This document shows, piece by piece, positions 1-11,600 of a stretch of 64,000 nucleotides of DNA. Within the stretch, counting starts at the first letter, position 1. Each line of letters opens with the position of its first letter. The DNA is taken from positions 124,001-188,000 of the forward strand of contig JAANBB010000009.1 of NCBI GenBank assembly GCA_014621425.1. Direction: 5' to 3'. A program made the position numbers and the translations under genes. This DNA is from Cylindrodendrum hubeiense (lineage: Eukaryota > Ascomycota > Sordariomycetes > Hypocreales > Nectriaceae). Below the pieces are notes generated by a model. The model saw nothing but the letters and a program-made list of their open reading frames with translations, was not told the origin of the DNA and made no database searches.

Positions 1-404
1 GTTTTCAGATTCCAAACTCGTGCCTCGGATTGATGGTGTTAGACAAGGTCCCGGTTTTCGTCATCGCCCGGGTTCAGTGTGCTCTGTACGCGTGTGACAA
101 TCACTGGTTCCGAGCGATTCTTAATCATTTTGTCATGAGACTGAAAGGACCGTAAATCTGTAGTAGATGCGAAACCATTGTACAAGGCTTGTCGCGGGTA
201 TCCCATATTTGATGTATTCGAATAGCCTGAAGCATTCATCATGACATCTCTGGAGCTTTCCGGTGTGGGTTGACCAGGTCACCTGACTGGCCCCTGCTCA
301 CCGAGCTCACCTTGGTCCACCGAGCTAGACCTAGGTATTTCGAGATGGGTGGGTAGCTCCTCCTCCCCGACGTCGAGCTTCCCAACAGGGCCAACACCGC
401 TGCA
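1..404. other. Left edge, upstream of the dynactin p62 gene
   Basis: No confident gene is visible. A 67-codon minus-strand open frame at 39-242 is polar and Ser/Asn-rich and could be the tail exon of a membrane protein. Its upstream extension is blocked by a stop and then collides with the dynactin gene on the other strand, so I do not call it. The rest is the presumed promoter and 5' UTR of the dynactin gene. Confidence 0.4.
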
Positions 405-2152
405 ATGGCGCCCGTGATCCCATACACGTATATCCAATGTCCCTGCTCCGATAATTCGGCTCACGATAACGCAAACGACACTCACTCCCAGGACTCCGTC
501 GACGACGATGAACGCACTTTCGACCCCCGCGCCCCTCGATCAAACTACAGCCTCTACCCCCTCGAATACCTCCTCTACTGCGAAGACTGCCAGCAGATAC
601 GATGCCCACGATGTGTCAACGAGGAGGTTGTGACCTACTACTGCCCCCACTGTCTCTTCGAGGTTCCTAGCAGCAACCTACGGAGCGAGGGCAATAGGTA
701 AATAACAACCCTCACAATTTATGTCTTGCCCTTCGCGACTGACCAACCTTGGATTCTTGCAGATGTACCAGAAGTTGCTATCAATGCCCCGTCTGTATAT
801 CCCCGCTTCAGTCCATGTCTATGACGCCATCCCAAGACCCAAGCCATCTGAATGCCGACGGCACCGCGAGCCAAGCGGGTACCTACGCTCTTTTCTGCCA
901 ATACTGCAACTGGTCTTCGAGCGAGATTGGCATCGAATTCGACCGACCGAGTGGTATCCACGCCCAGCTGGCCAAAGTGAAGAACGGCGGCGAGCATAAA
1001 ATCACGGCGAAAGAGATTAAGGAAAAGCGCAAGGAGAATCCGGACGAGCCTCCGATCCCCGACGAACAACTCGATGCGGATCTGCAATTCTCAACCCTGA
1101 AATCCTTCTATCAAACGCAGCTGGCGGACACAAACACGGCGGTCACTGGCATGCAGTTTGACAGTGTCGGCTTCTCGTCCCCTGCAGCTCTCTCCCGGAT
1201 AATGTCCCTTTACACAGGCCATGGTCACCCAGGCAGAAAGCGACAAGGCCCGTCCGATGTGATGCGAGAAGCTTTGACAACCGAGGAGGGCCTCAAGACC
1301 GTTGACCTGGACGAGTCCATGGCCATCAAGAAGCTGCAACAGTTGGGTTGGGATGAGACAGCTTCAACCCAGCAGAACCTAGAGCAAACCGAGGTTTCCC
1401 GCTTCCAAGACGGCCTACGACCGATACCGTACCTCCTCCGCACGAAACGCTCTAAGCGTTGTTCCGTCTGTCGACACATCATCTCCAAACCCGAGAACAA
1501 GGTGCAGTCTACGCGGTTCAAAATTCGTCTGGTCGCCAAGTCCTACATCCCCAACATCACCATCCGCCCTCTCAACCCCACGGCGCCTCCTGTGCCGACC
1601 ACTTCTCGCCCGCAACACCCAGAGGAACCCTCGTTGGAGCCCCTAAAGCCTTATCACTACATCGTCACGTTCAAGAATCCCTTGTTCGACAGTATCAAGG
1701 TAACTCTCGCCACCCCCAACACCACCCCTGGTCGGTTCTCCAGCAAAGTCACCGTACTATGTCCCCAATTCGAGGTGGACGCAAACACAGACATGTGGGA
1801 CGATGCCCTCAAGGACGACGGTCGAGACCGGAGACGCAAGGGCGAGGAGAGCAATGGCCAGCTTGAGGCGGGCAAAATCTGGGAACGAGGTCGCAACTGG
1901 GTCAGCATCGTGCTGGAGGTTGTACCCGCTTCACTACGGCTCAACAACCAGGAACCGGGGGCCGATGTGGACAAGAGCCCTCTCAAAGAGGACGAGGACG
2001 TTTTGGAGATACCCATGTTTGTGAGGATGGAATGGGAGGCCGACTCCCAGCAGGACGTGGGGGCAGCACCTGGCAAGGATAGGGACGGCAGGGAGAAAAG
2101 GGAACTGGCATACTGGTGTGTACTTGGGGTTGGCCGCATCCATCACGACTAG
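405..2152 (+). CDS. Dynactin subunit 4 (p62 / RO-2 type)
   Basis: Two exons, 405-697 and 763-2152, joined across a 65-nt intron with a gtaaat donor and a ttgcag acceptor; the product is 560 residues. The N-terminal part is rich in paired cysteines: CEDC, CPRC and YYCPHC in exon 1, then CYQCPVC and FCQYC just after the junction. This is the RING-like zinc-binding region of the dynactin p62 family. A further CSVC pair lies in the middle (about 1460). The C-terminal half is beta-rich and ends close to the stop, as in the family. p62 caps the pointed end of the Arp1 filament in dynactin and helps dynein-driven nuclear and vesicle movement. The start is the first ATG in a frame joining directly to the zinc region. 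The splice restores the cysteine spacing, which supports the model. Identification rests on the cysteine pattern and overall similarity recalled for fungal p62. Confidence 0.85.
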
Positions 2153-2378
2153 ACATGGTAGAAACATTACATGCACATGAAACATAGATCAAGATACCCA
2201 ATAATGGACGAGTCATGGACGAAGAAGTGTTTGAGTTTGTCTTGTCTTGTCAAATCATAAAGCAGCTTGTTCCATTTATCAAGCTACGCTCTTAGACGCC
2301 GAGCCCTTTTTTGAACCAACGATGTGAAAAAGCACTCCCAGCCCTGAATAGTCATCACAGATCTCCCAATCTAAGTAT

Positions 2379-3291
2379 CTAGTACTCAGCGGAAGCCTGG
2401 GGGAACTCGAAGTTGACGTTGCGGCCAGTGAGGCGGCGGTAGACCTCGGAGTAGGTGTCCAGGCGGTAGTCAACACCACCACGCTCCTTCTCGTCAAGGA
2501 TAACCTTGAGGGTCTTGCTGCCGTCCTCCTTGGTGCGGACGCGCTTGCCGACAATCTCAACGGGGTAGGTGAGGTCGTCAAGGATGGCGTCGTGGACAGC
2601 AGTGAGGGTACGCGAACGGGGTCGCTTCTGCTTCTGGGTGTTGCGCGAGCGGGCAGAGCGCTTGGGGCGGGGAAGGATGCGGCGCGAGGCGAGGATCAGG
2701 ACATGGCGGTCAGAGAACTTCTTCTCGAGCTCGCGGGTCAGGCTGAATCAGTTGTTAGTTTGACATGTCAGTTTGTGGGATAAGGGGGTTGCTTACCGCT
2801 GCTGGACACGGTGGAAGCCCTGCAGGGAAGGGACGGGGACAAAGATGACAATAGCCTTCTTGCCGTGGCCGACTTCGATCTATTCAAGACCCAAAATCAG
2901 CATGCGAGCTCCAGGACAAGCCTTGGACCGCTTCCCGTCCTGTTCCACAGAAGTCAATTATACTCCGGCTGGCACGCTCGCCCGGCGACACGGATGCGCA
3001 TCACGTCAATCGATTCTTTCAAATCGAGTATCATGTGTGTTGCGCGTCGGGGGCGGAGTGTTGGCCATTGCAATAGCTTTGGGAACAGGATTTCGAAAAT
3101 CTAGTCGCGGATGTTCATGGTGTTCATACCTCGCGGGCAGAGACGAACTGCAGAGGTCGCAGAGCAACCTTGAGGTCGGCAGTGTTGGTCTCGAGATCGT
3201 AGAGAGCCTGAGCAATGCTCGACTCGAGCTCCGAGGGAGTCTGCCTCGACGGGCTGTTGGCGGCGATCTTGTTCAGGGACGGGGCGCTCAT
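2379..3291 (-). CDS. rps7: 40S ribosomal protein eS7 (RPS7)
   Basis: Three exons on the minus strand: 3130-3291, 2797-2879 and 2379-2742, giving 202 residues, the normal length for fungal eS7. Recognisable blocks are [16 protein letters not shown] at the N terminus, an Arg/Lys-rich centre ([19 protein letters not shown]) and [20 protein letters not shown] near the end. Splice sites are canonical and both junctions restore the conserved frame ([12 protein letters not shown] and VQQR/LTREL). An upstream in-frame ATG at 3309 would add six residues; I prefer 3291 because MSAPSLNK matches the usual N terminus. The first intron, about 250 nt, is long for this window, as is common in fungal ribosomal protein genes. 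The protein is part of the small ribosomal subunit. Confidence 0.95.
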
Positions 3292-4183
3292 TTTGACGGT
3301 GGTGGACAACGGGTTGACTGAGGATGCTGCGATGGAGTCTCGACGGAAGTTTTGGACAATTGATGGAGGGTCGCTAAATTGGGGTTTTCAAACCCTCTAT
3401 TGTGTGCGCTGGTCTGTGCGCTGACAACCCGGTAAATTCATACCTCAGGCATCAGGGTAAGGTCTGGGTCGTTCCCACCTAGGCTCACCTTGGTTTATTC
3501 GGTAAGGTCGACTTCACCGAATCTCCACTTGCCCCACTACATGCAGGTCACCTCTTGGCGCTCATCGAGCAATTAACCAAGACGCCGACTTACATCTTTG
3601 AAGCTCTACGATGCCTAAGCAGAACCCCCTTCACACAGAGTGAATTGGACATCGCTAAAAATTCTTCACATCACGTATCATATTCACCACCATAAATCTA
3701 CCAATTGAATCCTCCATTCCATCATCATGGCTTTTCCACATGCTATGATTACAACTGGCTGAATGATCAGCGTCAAAAGAGGGACACCTCTACATGTTTA
3801 CAGAATCCACTGTAGTGTAGACTGCCACTCTCTCGACTCCCTAGATATCTCGATGCCAATGAAAAGCTTGATAGGCGGTCCCTTACTATTTCCAGTGGTT
3901 ACTCTAGTCATCATGGCTACAGCTCAAGGAGGCCCCTTCCTCCAGACAAAATTTAAGGGCGCCTTCCTAAACAGAGGATTCCTGCCAACCATTCAATCAT
4001 TTGCTGCTGCTCTATGATTCTGCTCTCTTCTCCCCACCTCTTCCCACCCTTCTTCCTCCTCCTCTCCTCTACTACTGAAATCCGTCTCTTCCTGATCCTT
4101 CTCCCATTCGGAACTGGAGGGTCTTTCATTCACTCACTCTTCCTCTAGTCCAGTCCTTTGCTTCTCTCCCGGGTCAATGCAAC
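3292..4183. promoter_or_regulatory. Divergent intergenic region rps7 / WSC gene
   Basis: This interval of about 0.9 kb separates the divergently transcribed rps7 and WSC genes. It contains pyrimidine-rich runs just upstream of the WSC start (about 4020-4150, mostly C and T), typical of fungal 5' UTRs. No convincing open frame or repeat was seen. Assignment as promoter is by position only. Confidence 0.5.
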
Positions 4184-5226
4184 ATGCTCATCCTCTTCGT
4201 CCTTGCCATTCTCGGCATTACAGGAGTCTTGTCCCAGGACTCTTACGGCAGCGACTCGTTCACCTACTGGGGTTGTGCCAAGGTTGACCCAACAGGCTTC
4301 GGGGAGCCAATTGTGTTTCCTGCTGGTCAACTCTCTCCAGAAGCGTGTCAGGTTGCCTGTGCAGGCCAGATGTTCGCTGCTGTATCCCCTGAGTTGGTGA
4401 TTCCTCTGGAATTTCTCGTACCTAGCTAACCGTCCACAGGACGTGTCGATGTGGAGACAATCCTGACGCAATCATTTCTGTCGACGAAGGCTCCTGTGAC
4501 TATCCTTGCACGGAAGAGTCAGACTCCCCCATTTGCGGAGGAATATGTCCAGACGAGGGTCCGAGCATTTCCAATGTTTTTGTCATTAGTCCCGGTCTGG
4601 TGTCAAACCAAGATCGTGTTCCAGAGGGCGATGACCCTGAAGGTCCGTCGGCAGCAAGCGATCTCCAGCTTCCAACAATTGTCCAAACCATTGGGACAGC
4701 TTCTGAGGGACCCCCGATTGAGCCTTCTCAAGAACCACCAGTTACATCCGCTCCCCAGGATCCTACGCCTGGTATTCCTGCTCCTCCAGGGAACACTCTA
4801 CAGGTTTCCATACAGCCCTCAGCCCCGGACACCTTGAATCCTCCAGTTCCCTCCTCTCAACTTTCCACAGGTCCTCCTGTAGAGGACCCTCCACCAATAC
4901 TTCCTACGCAGTCGCTTTCGATCGCCTCCACCGCCATTGTTTCCTCACTGACTGACCCACCGACTCCAACCTGGGAGGTGTCAATAACAAATAACCCATC
5001 GATTGTTCAGAATCCCTCAAGTACCATTCCCCCCGTCTCGGAGGTTGCTGACTCGATGGACCCTCCGTCTGGTAATACTTTCTGGCCAGAGCCTTCTACT
5101 ACGCCAAAGACGAACGACGAACCGCCGGTTCCATCTCAGATTAAGGCGTCCGATTCCAGTCATTTCGACCTCCCAATTCTAACAGCCCTGAGAGAGATCC
5201 TTTTCGTCGCGATGCTGGTGATCTAG
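4184..5226 (+). CDS. Secreted WSC-domain protein, Pro/Ser/Thr-rich
   Basis: Two exons, 4184-4392 and 4440-5226, across a 47-nt intron (donor gttggt, branch gctaac, acceptor cacag); 331 residues. Residues 1-18 form a signal peptide ending in VLSQ. A WSC domain follows at about 28-95: YWGCAK, then SPEACQVACAG, then after the junction TCRCGD, DYPCT and ICGG. The spacing of conserved cysteines is only correct with this splice. The remainder is a low-complexity Pro/Ser/Thr-rich stalk expected to be O-glycosylated. WSC domains bind carbohydrate and occur in cell-wall stress sensors and secreted lectin-like proteins. No clear transmembrane helix is present; the short hydrophobic C terminus (ILFVAMLVI) is a weak candidate for a GPI signal. 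A polar, tail-like open frame continues out of frame to 5288, so the true 3' end is uncertain. Confidence 0.7.
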
Positions 5227-5838
5227 ATTCCGAATACGAGACGGAGAAACTGGGCTCGAGGATATCGGTATTGACAAGGCATTATTGATGGAAGGGACAT
5301 GTGGAGTTGTCTTCAGTGGTAATTTGGACCGAATTTGGGCGTTACTGGGCAGTAGATGTACAATATGCCAGAATTAACTGAGAGGGAACTTGATCCATTC
5401 CACTGAGCAAATATCCTGCCGTACAAGTGAGCAATCCCGAAGTGGAGTAAAGAGGTAGTTAAGATAGCTTCGTCTTCGCGGCGGTCAAGGTAGGTGATCA
5501 TAATCCAAGATATCGAGATAACCGCAAAACAATCCAGACTCATATCGCAAACCTGAATCTTGAAGAGACTGATGATTAAGAACCTCCCTGACGGCGTTTA
5601 TACATCAATTATGCTGCGTAAGATTTTGACGAGATGAGCTGTAGGGTAAGCTCACGTCATGGGCCAGGGGAGGGCCCACATTGAGCTACGAAGCGTCTCG
5701 GGGAAGTGGCGGGGTAGGTCTTACACCAAACATCAACATCAACACCAACCTCAGCATCGTCGACCGTCTTCCTGTCGACGATTGGAGACTGGGATCATCT
5801 ATCTGACGCATCAGTGGTGACTGAGACACGCAGACACG
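5227..5838. other. Spacer between WSC gene and twinfilin
   Basis: The first 60 bp carry the out-of-frame polar tail discussed under findings. The rest has no supported gene and presumably contains the WSC terminator and the twinfilin promoter. A purine-rich stretch lies around 5640-5720. Confidence 0.4.
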
Positions 5839-6947
5839 ATGCAGTCCGGAATTTCAGGTATGGCACCCTCGCTCGGCGTCCTCGGGGACGTGACAGCTAA
5901 TCAACAACAGCTTCTCAGGAGCTCCAAGCTCAGTTCAACTCGTTGCTGGCCTCGAGTGATACCTTTGGACTCATCGCTACTATCGAACGCGAATCCCTTG
6001 TTACCGTTGCCACGATTCCTTCCTCGTCCTCATCCTTCAACGACAACCTTGCGAGCCTCCAGCCTCACATCAAGTCAAATGTCGCTCTCTACCTTATCCT
6101 CCGCCGCTACGACTCGGCCCCTCGCTTCCTGGCTATCACCTATGTTCCCGACGAGGCGCCCGTTCGCCAGAAAATGCTGTTTGCGTCCACTCGTCTCACG
6201 CTCGTCAGAGAGCTCGGCACCGAACATTTCCGCGAGACAATCCTTCTGACGATGGCTAATGAGCTGACCGCCAAGGGATTCGAGAAGCACGATGCACACA
6301 CCAAGCTTGATGCGCCCCTGACCGAAGAGGAGCAAGCTCTTGGTGAGGTTAAGAGGGCTGAGCAAGAGGCTGGCTCGGGAACGGGAACAAGGGAGATCCA
6401 CCTCAGCAAGAGCCTGGCGATGCCAGTGTCAGAGGACGCGATTGCTGCGATGCAGGAAATCGGACAGGAGGGGGGCCGTGTGGTAACCATGCTGGTGGGT
6501 CATATTGATCAATCCGTCCGTTCATGAATTAGCAACTAACCATGAGGTCAGAGGATCAACCCGGAGACGGAAGCGGTAGAACTGGTTCCCGAGTCGCCGA
6601 CGCCGAGCACCATCGGAGAGCTGTCGCAAGTCATCTCGACAACCGAGCCCCGCTTCACTTTATTCCGCTTCACTCACACACACAACGGCGCCGAGCACAG
6701 CCCGATTCTATTCTTCTACACTTGCCCCATCACCCCTGGAACCAAGGCGATCAAGTACAGGATGATGTACCCGCTGATGAAGCGCGCGGTCTTGGAGGTG
6801 GCCGACAAGACAGCTGGACTGAAGATTGAGAAGAGATTCGAGGTGGAGGAGCCGAGCGAGATCACAGAGCAGACGGTCCTGGAGGATCTGCACCCCAAGG
6901 TGACAGCCAGGCAGGGCTTTAGCCGACCGAAGCGACCCGGCCGGTGA
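5839..6947 (+). CDS. Twinfilin (two ADF-H domains)
   Basis: Three exons: 5839-5857 (19 nt), 5911-6494 and 6552-6947; 332 residues. The tiny first exon encodes MQSGIS and splices (gtatgg...aacag) to ASQELQAQFNSLL. The first ADF-homology domain spans about residues 5-145 and includes FLAITYVPDEAPVRQKMLFAS. The second spans about 180-315 and includes RFTLFRFTHTH and ILFFYTCPITPGTKAIKYRM. A basic tail ending in FSRPKRPGR follows, as in twinfilins. Twinfilin sequesters ADP-actin monomers and caps or depolymerises filament barbed ends at cortical actin sites. All splice junctions are canonical and length fits the family. Confidence 0.92.
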
Positions 6948-7434
6948 ACTGTGACCTACCTGCCAGGTGATGGACAGACCCTACGCTCAGACTTATCAAC
7001 ATAGGCTACACCCAGACACAATTATACACGCAAAGCAAAGGCAGTCAAACCATGGACACCTCACGCAGTTATGAATAGAGGCGGGCCTCGGGCGTCCTAT
7101 GCAAGAAAATTCCATTGTCCTAGCTGCAAAATGCTGGTATTTTATCCAAGATGCATGCATAAAAGATAACCAAAGCCGCCCTCCCACCCATGCATGGTAT
7201 CCCTTTCTAACCTCGTCTCCGCACACCTTGTCATGAGGCATGGTCCATCGCTTTCGCTCCCCCATCCAGACTGCCCCTCGAAAAGCTCGTACACGTTCGG
7301 ATCTACAGGGTTGACTCCGTCTCTTTCATCGTTTTCGTCACTGAACTCGAATTAGAAACCCAAACGATAGTAGATGCAATCTTCTTTTTTGAAGCCTTCC
7401 GCTGCTCAACACACCAGCGCACATGTCGCCCTCT
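6948..7434. other. Convergent 3' interval
   Basis: This interval lies between the stops of the convergent twinfilin and carrier genes. It contains 3' UTR-like sequence and nothing that I recognise as a gene or repeat. Confidence 0.4.
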
Positions 7435-8648
7435 CTACTCCTCGTACTTGCCTCCGGGCACAGCAACCTTGCTCTTTTCTAGCTTGTCTTTTAGGAACTC
7501 GTAAACGGTGAAGGTGACGGCCTGGCCGGGAGCGACACGCATGATACGGGGAGTAATGCCCTTGTAGAAGGCGTGGAATCCTTCTTGCCTGTGGGAGAAA
7601 GGAGTCAGCATGGGGATGTAAGTGAGACGGGCAAGGAGACTGACTTGAACATGTCGGCGGCGATTCGGGTGATACGGGTCCAGGCGCTGGTACCGGCCTC
7701 GGCGGGGGTCTTCTGGAGGCGGGTCTTGATGGTGTCGATGGGGGCGTTGCTCAGGGGGCCCATGGCACCACTGACAAGACCGATGACGGTGGTTTGCCAG
7801 CTGGGCAGGTTCGCGTTCTCATACTCGGGCTGCCACACCTTGAGCCACTCCTTGAAGTAGCTGTAGGCGGTGAAGTTGACGGCCTGGTTGGAGCCCTGGC
7901 GCAGGGCAGTCAAGCTGACTCCGCGGTAGAGGGCGCCGAAACCCTCCTCCTTGACGACGGTGTACAGGGCGTGGGCGGCGTTGCGGTACTTGGGGATGTC
8001 GAGGGGATCCGCCATGGAGTGGTGTTGCGCCTGGAGGCGAATCTTGATGACCTCCATGGGGGTGACGACGGCGACGGCCTCTGTGACACCGGCGGCGAGT
8101 CCGGCAAAGAAGGTGGCCTTGCCCGAGACAGCACCGGTCTCCTTGTTGGCGAGCAGCGTCTTGTACCACTCAAATGAAGTAAATCGGATGGCCATCTTGG
8201 GCACAATGCCGGTCAGGACGGCGCCCAGGCCCTTGTACAGGCCCAGGGCAGTCTCCTTGCGGACGATTTCGGTTCCCGTCTTGATGAAGCCGCGCTTGGG
8301 GGCGCCGGGTTGTCGCGCACGCCTGGACAGCTGCATGCGGACCTTAATTGTGTCTTTTGGGGAGAGTTAGATCTGGCGGACGTCTCTGGGGGCATGCGCG
8401 CACATGGGCGCATAGAGAGGGCGACATACCTAAAGGATGGCAGGCGAGAGCCTCCATCATACCAGCACCACCTCCGGCTGTAAAGAGGCATTGTCAGCTC
8501 GCGGCGCATAGAAAATACCAAGCCCAGCTGAATCGCCATGTGTCTTATGACGCTTCAGGGAGGCCATTGGTGGGAATTGAGTCAACCTACCCATGAGGTT
8601 GGTGGCCACAGAGGCCGGCTTCTTCTTCCCGTCACCGTTTCGAGACAT
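7435..8648 (-). CDS. sfc1: Mitochondrial succinate/fumarate carrier
   Basis: Four exons on the minus strand: 8591-8648, 8430-8477, 7645-8353 and 7435-7588; 322 residues. It has the tripartite mitochondrial carrier structure with three Px[DE]xx[KR]x[RK] signatures: HPLDTIKVRMQ across the exon 2/3 junction, TPMEVIKIRLQAQ in the middle and APIDTIKTRLQKT near the end. Blocks such as KGLGAVLTGIVPKMAIRF and ALYRGVSLTALRQGSNQ closely follow yeast Sfc1/Acr1. The protein exchanges cytosolic succinate for mitochondrial fumarate, linking the glyoxylate cycle to gluconeogenesis during growth on acetate or fatty acids. The last intron uses donor gtcagt, and all junctions restore the signature motifs. The gene has an unusually long upstream interval, which may hold carbon-source control elements. 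Confidence 0.92.
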
Positions 8649-11600
8649 GACGACGACCCAATTCCAGGAACTGCTTGGTGTGTGATTTTCTCGTCTCAGC
8701 CCGGCAGATGTCTAACCGGGGGTTCGTATTATGCGATTTTCCCTTTGGGGCAAAAGGAGCAACACCAGTAGAGGCGATTTAGAGGTGAATTGGTCGCTGT
8801 TCCGCGGGTCGTGGGATTTACACGGTATGACCGAGGTTCGGAGGGGTTCGGAGATCGAGGGGTGTGGGAGGACCGGGGACGGGACCAACAACCGAATAGG
8901 CTACGAAGGGGGGAGCAGATTCACACACTTGGAGTGGAGAGGGGAGAAGGGTCGAGGAAATGGGAAAAAGAGGAATAACAGAGGGAGAGGGGAGAAGAGG
9001 GAGGGCGAGGAGCAGGAGGGTTTAAGAGCAATGGGGAGGAGGGAGCGGAAACCGAGACGAGGGATTCCGCCGGCCGAGTCGCCCATAGCCGTAGCCGTCG
9101 ACATATGAAATCCCACACGCGTGCCTCTGGTCCTGTCTCCGGGCCCTCTGACCCTCTGACTCTTCTGGCTCAGCTGGCTGGGCAGCTGGGCTTTGCTCGG
9201 TATCTTCTGGGCGCGGGCCTGGGGGCGTGTACTCCACCAGCCCGTCCGTCCTCCACCACCCGCAGCCAGCAACAAAAAAGCACAAGCATGCGCCGCCGTT
9301 CGGGAGTCAGAGTCCTGGACTACGCAGAGTACGTACCCGCCCCAAAGTCACAAGGGGGACACGCAGGCTTGGAGCTTTGGGTTGGGGCCGGGGGGAGTGG
9401 GCTTGCGGGTGTGGGCGTGTGGGGAGAGACGAGGCGTGGGATGGGCTGGGACGGCCATCCACCGAGGGGAGGCTCCCGCGTACCGAACTCGACGGCGATG
9501 CAGCTCTGGGATATGTATCCAGGGACCTCGGAGACGGAGCTTGGGCGGGCAGCACGCAGCACACGGCACACAGCACATGCAGGCACATGCTACAGTGTGC
9601 ACCCGGCCCCTCCTCAGCCCTCGCCCGTCATCCATTGCTGGCCCTGCGCGGACGGTCTGGACGTCCATCATGGCATCATAGGCGCTTCTCGTCGAGCCTG
9701 TGTATGGCTCTTTGCCGCCTGCACTCCCCTCACGCCCCCTCCCGCTTCTCTGCCACCACAATTGCATGTGCCTGTGCCCCTCACGCCGAGGACTTTGTTG
9801 TCCGCCGCACCGTGACTAACAGCACTCACCCTCACTCTCACTCTCTCTCCCGCACTGGCAGAGCTGCCTTGCGCCGCTGGGGCAATCCGCAAAAACCTGG
9901 GGCACTCGGAACCGTGACGGTTTGGGGGTGGGCGCGCTGTCGGAACCCCACTCGACTGGCTCCGGGCAGGCGGAGGACCGGGGCACGAGCTGGGGCGGGC
10001 GTCGTTCCATCCATGCGGCCGAGGAGTTCTGTCATTACACTGTATTCGTGGCGCATGTCGACCTCCGAACTGCTACTGGGAGGTATGACGGTTGCAGGCA
10101 TGCAGGACGCGGTGCCACAGCCGTCGACTCTGAATTGAAGGCCATGTTCCATCAATGGCCAATTCCCCAATGCCATTTCGTCGCTGGGCGAGCGTCCGGA
10201 ACGTACAAAGTGACGTAGGAAATAGCTTTTGCCGACGCACAGCCGAGCTTGTGATTTTGCGGGGTCTGGCCCCTTCCCACTGCCCACTTCTGCCCACTCC
10301 CGCCCCAGCCAGAGCCAGCGAGCGTCAACTTTTTTCCAAGCAACGCTGACCTTTGCAAGGTACCGCCCCCACTGCCCAGCGGTGCCAGCGGTACTTTGCG
10401 GTTTTCCCACGCTGGACCTTCAGGGCAGGTGGGGCGCCCTCCCGGGGGGCAGCAGTAGGGACCCTGGGAGTGGTAACGCCCCCACCTGCCAGGAAAGTCG
10501 GGTAATTAATTGGCGACCACCGGCCTCTTCAGCCTGCTCGTTGGAGCTGCTGGCGAAGATGCCGCTGGCTGCAGATGGCAATGGATGGAGACGCGCTGCA
10601 TCTCCAGCAGCCTCGGGGTCTTTCGGGATGGCACGGCCAGGGATAATATCTACACTACACCATTGAGCTGTCTCGTCTTCGGACTGCTCACCGCACACCG
10701 GGGTGTCTCTGTCTCTAGCTCTGGCTCTGGCTCTCGCTCAGTCCCTCGCTTGCCTTCTGCCGCCGTCTTATTCATTATTCCGGGGAGACGTGAACGGACC
10801 CACCCCGGATGTCCGATCCTATACCGGCCTTTGCCGAGGTCTGGGATTTGGGCGTCTCTCATCTTATAGCCTTGCTTCGCTGGAGATTGGTTCAAACCAC
10901 GGCCCGCTGCCATTGGGGGGGAGAGTAGTTGCTATTATACCGTTCTATGATGAATTGAATCCGCGATCGGAGGTGCTTCGCCGAGGAGAATGCAAGTCCG
11001 GTCGCTGGCAATCCCTAGGCGCTGTAAACTACCGGCGACCTCTACCGGCCAAATCGTGCCATCCCAATGAACCGGAATCACAGCACATACAGCACAGGCC
11101 TCCCGGCGGACACCTTCCTGGATCGTTCCGAGCATAGATCTAGATTCTAGAGATCTTGCGGTTTGCCCTTCCCCTGCCCGTGGCGCCTGTCGTAGTTCGT
11201 CTCGCGTTGCTGGATGTGCGTCCAGTACTCCGAGCCGAACCATCAGATTAGATGCTCGCGAGATAATCGATGCTTCTCGCTATGCAGTTCTCGCAATACA
11301 GTTCATCCACAAACCACAAACCACAAGCAGCGATCCACCTCTCTCCCGTCCTCCGTCCCGTTCCATTTATCCATCCCGACCACCCATCCTTCCATCCATC
11401 CACCCAGCACCCCCCGTCGGCCCCCCGTCCGTCGTCTGCCAACGTACGTAGGAACTTAGCTCGTCCCCGGTGCTCGGAGATTCGGAGACCCGGGCGGAGA
11501 CCGCTGCCACCGACCGAACCTCAGCAAACCGACCGTCTCCGAAAACCCCACGCACCAAACGCTCCCACATCCGCCCGCGCCCAGAACGCCCGCCACAATG

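Noticed and set aside
39..242. 67-codon minus-strand frame resembling a membrane-protein tail
   Set aside because: A stop directly upstream and the dynactin gene beyond leave no room for the remaining exons. There is no start context or family match.
7794..8370. Plus-strand open frames across the carrier gene
   Set aside because: Antisense shadows of the succinate/fumarate carrier exons.
9227..10138. 303-codon + strand open frame
   Set aside because: Arg/Pro/Ser/His-rich composition, no domain, and overlapping open frames in all other frames point to GC-rich non-coding DNA.
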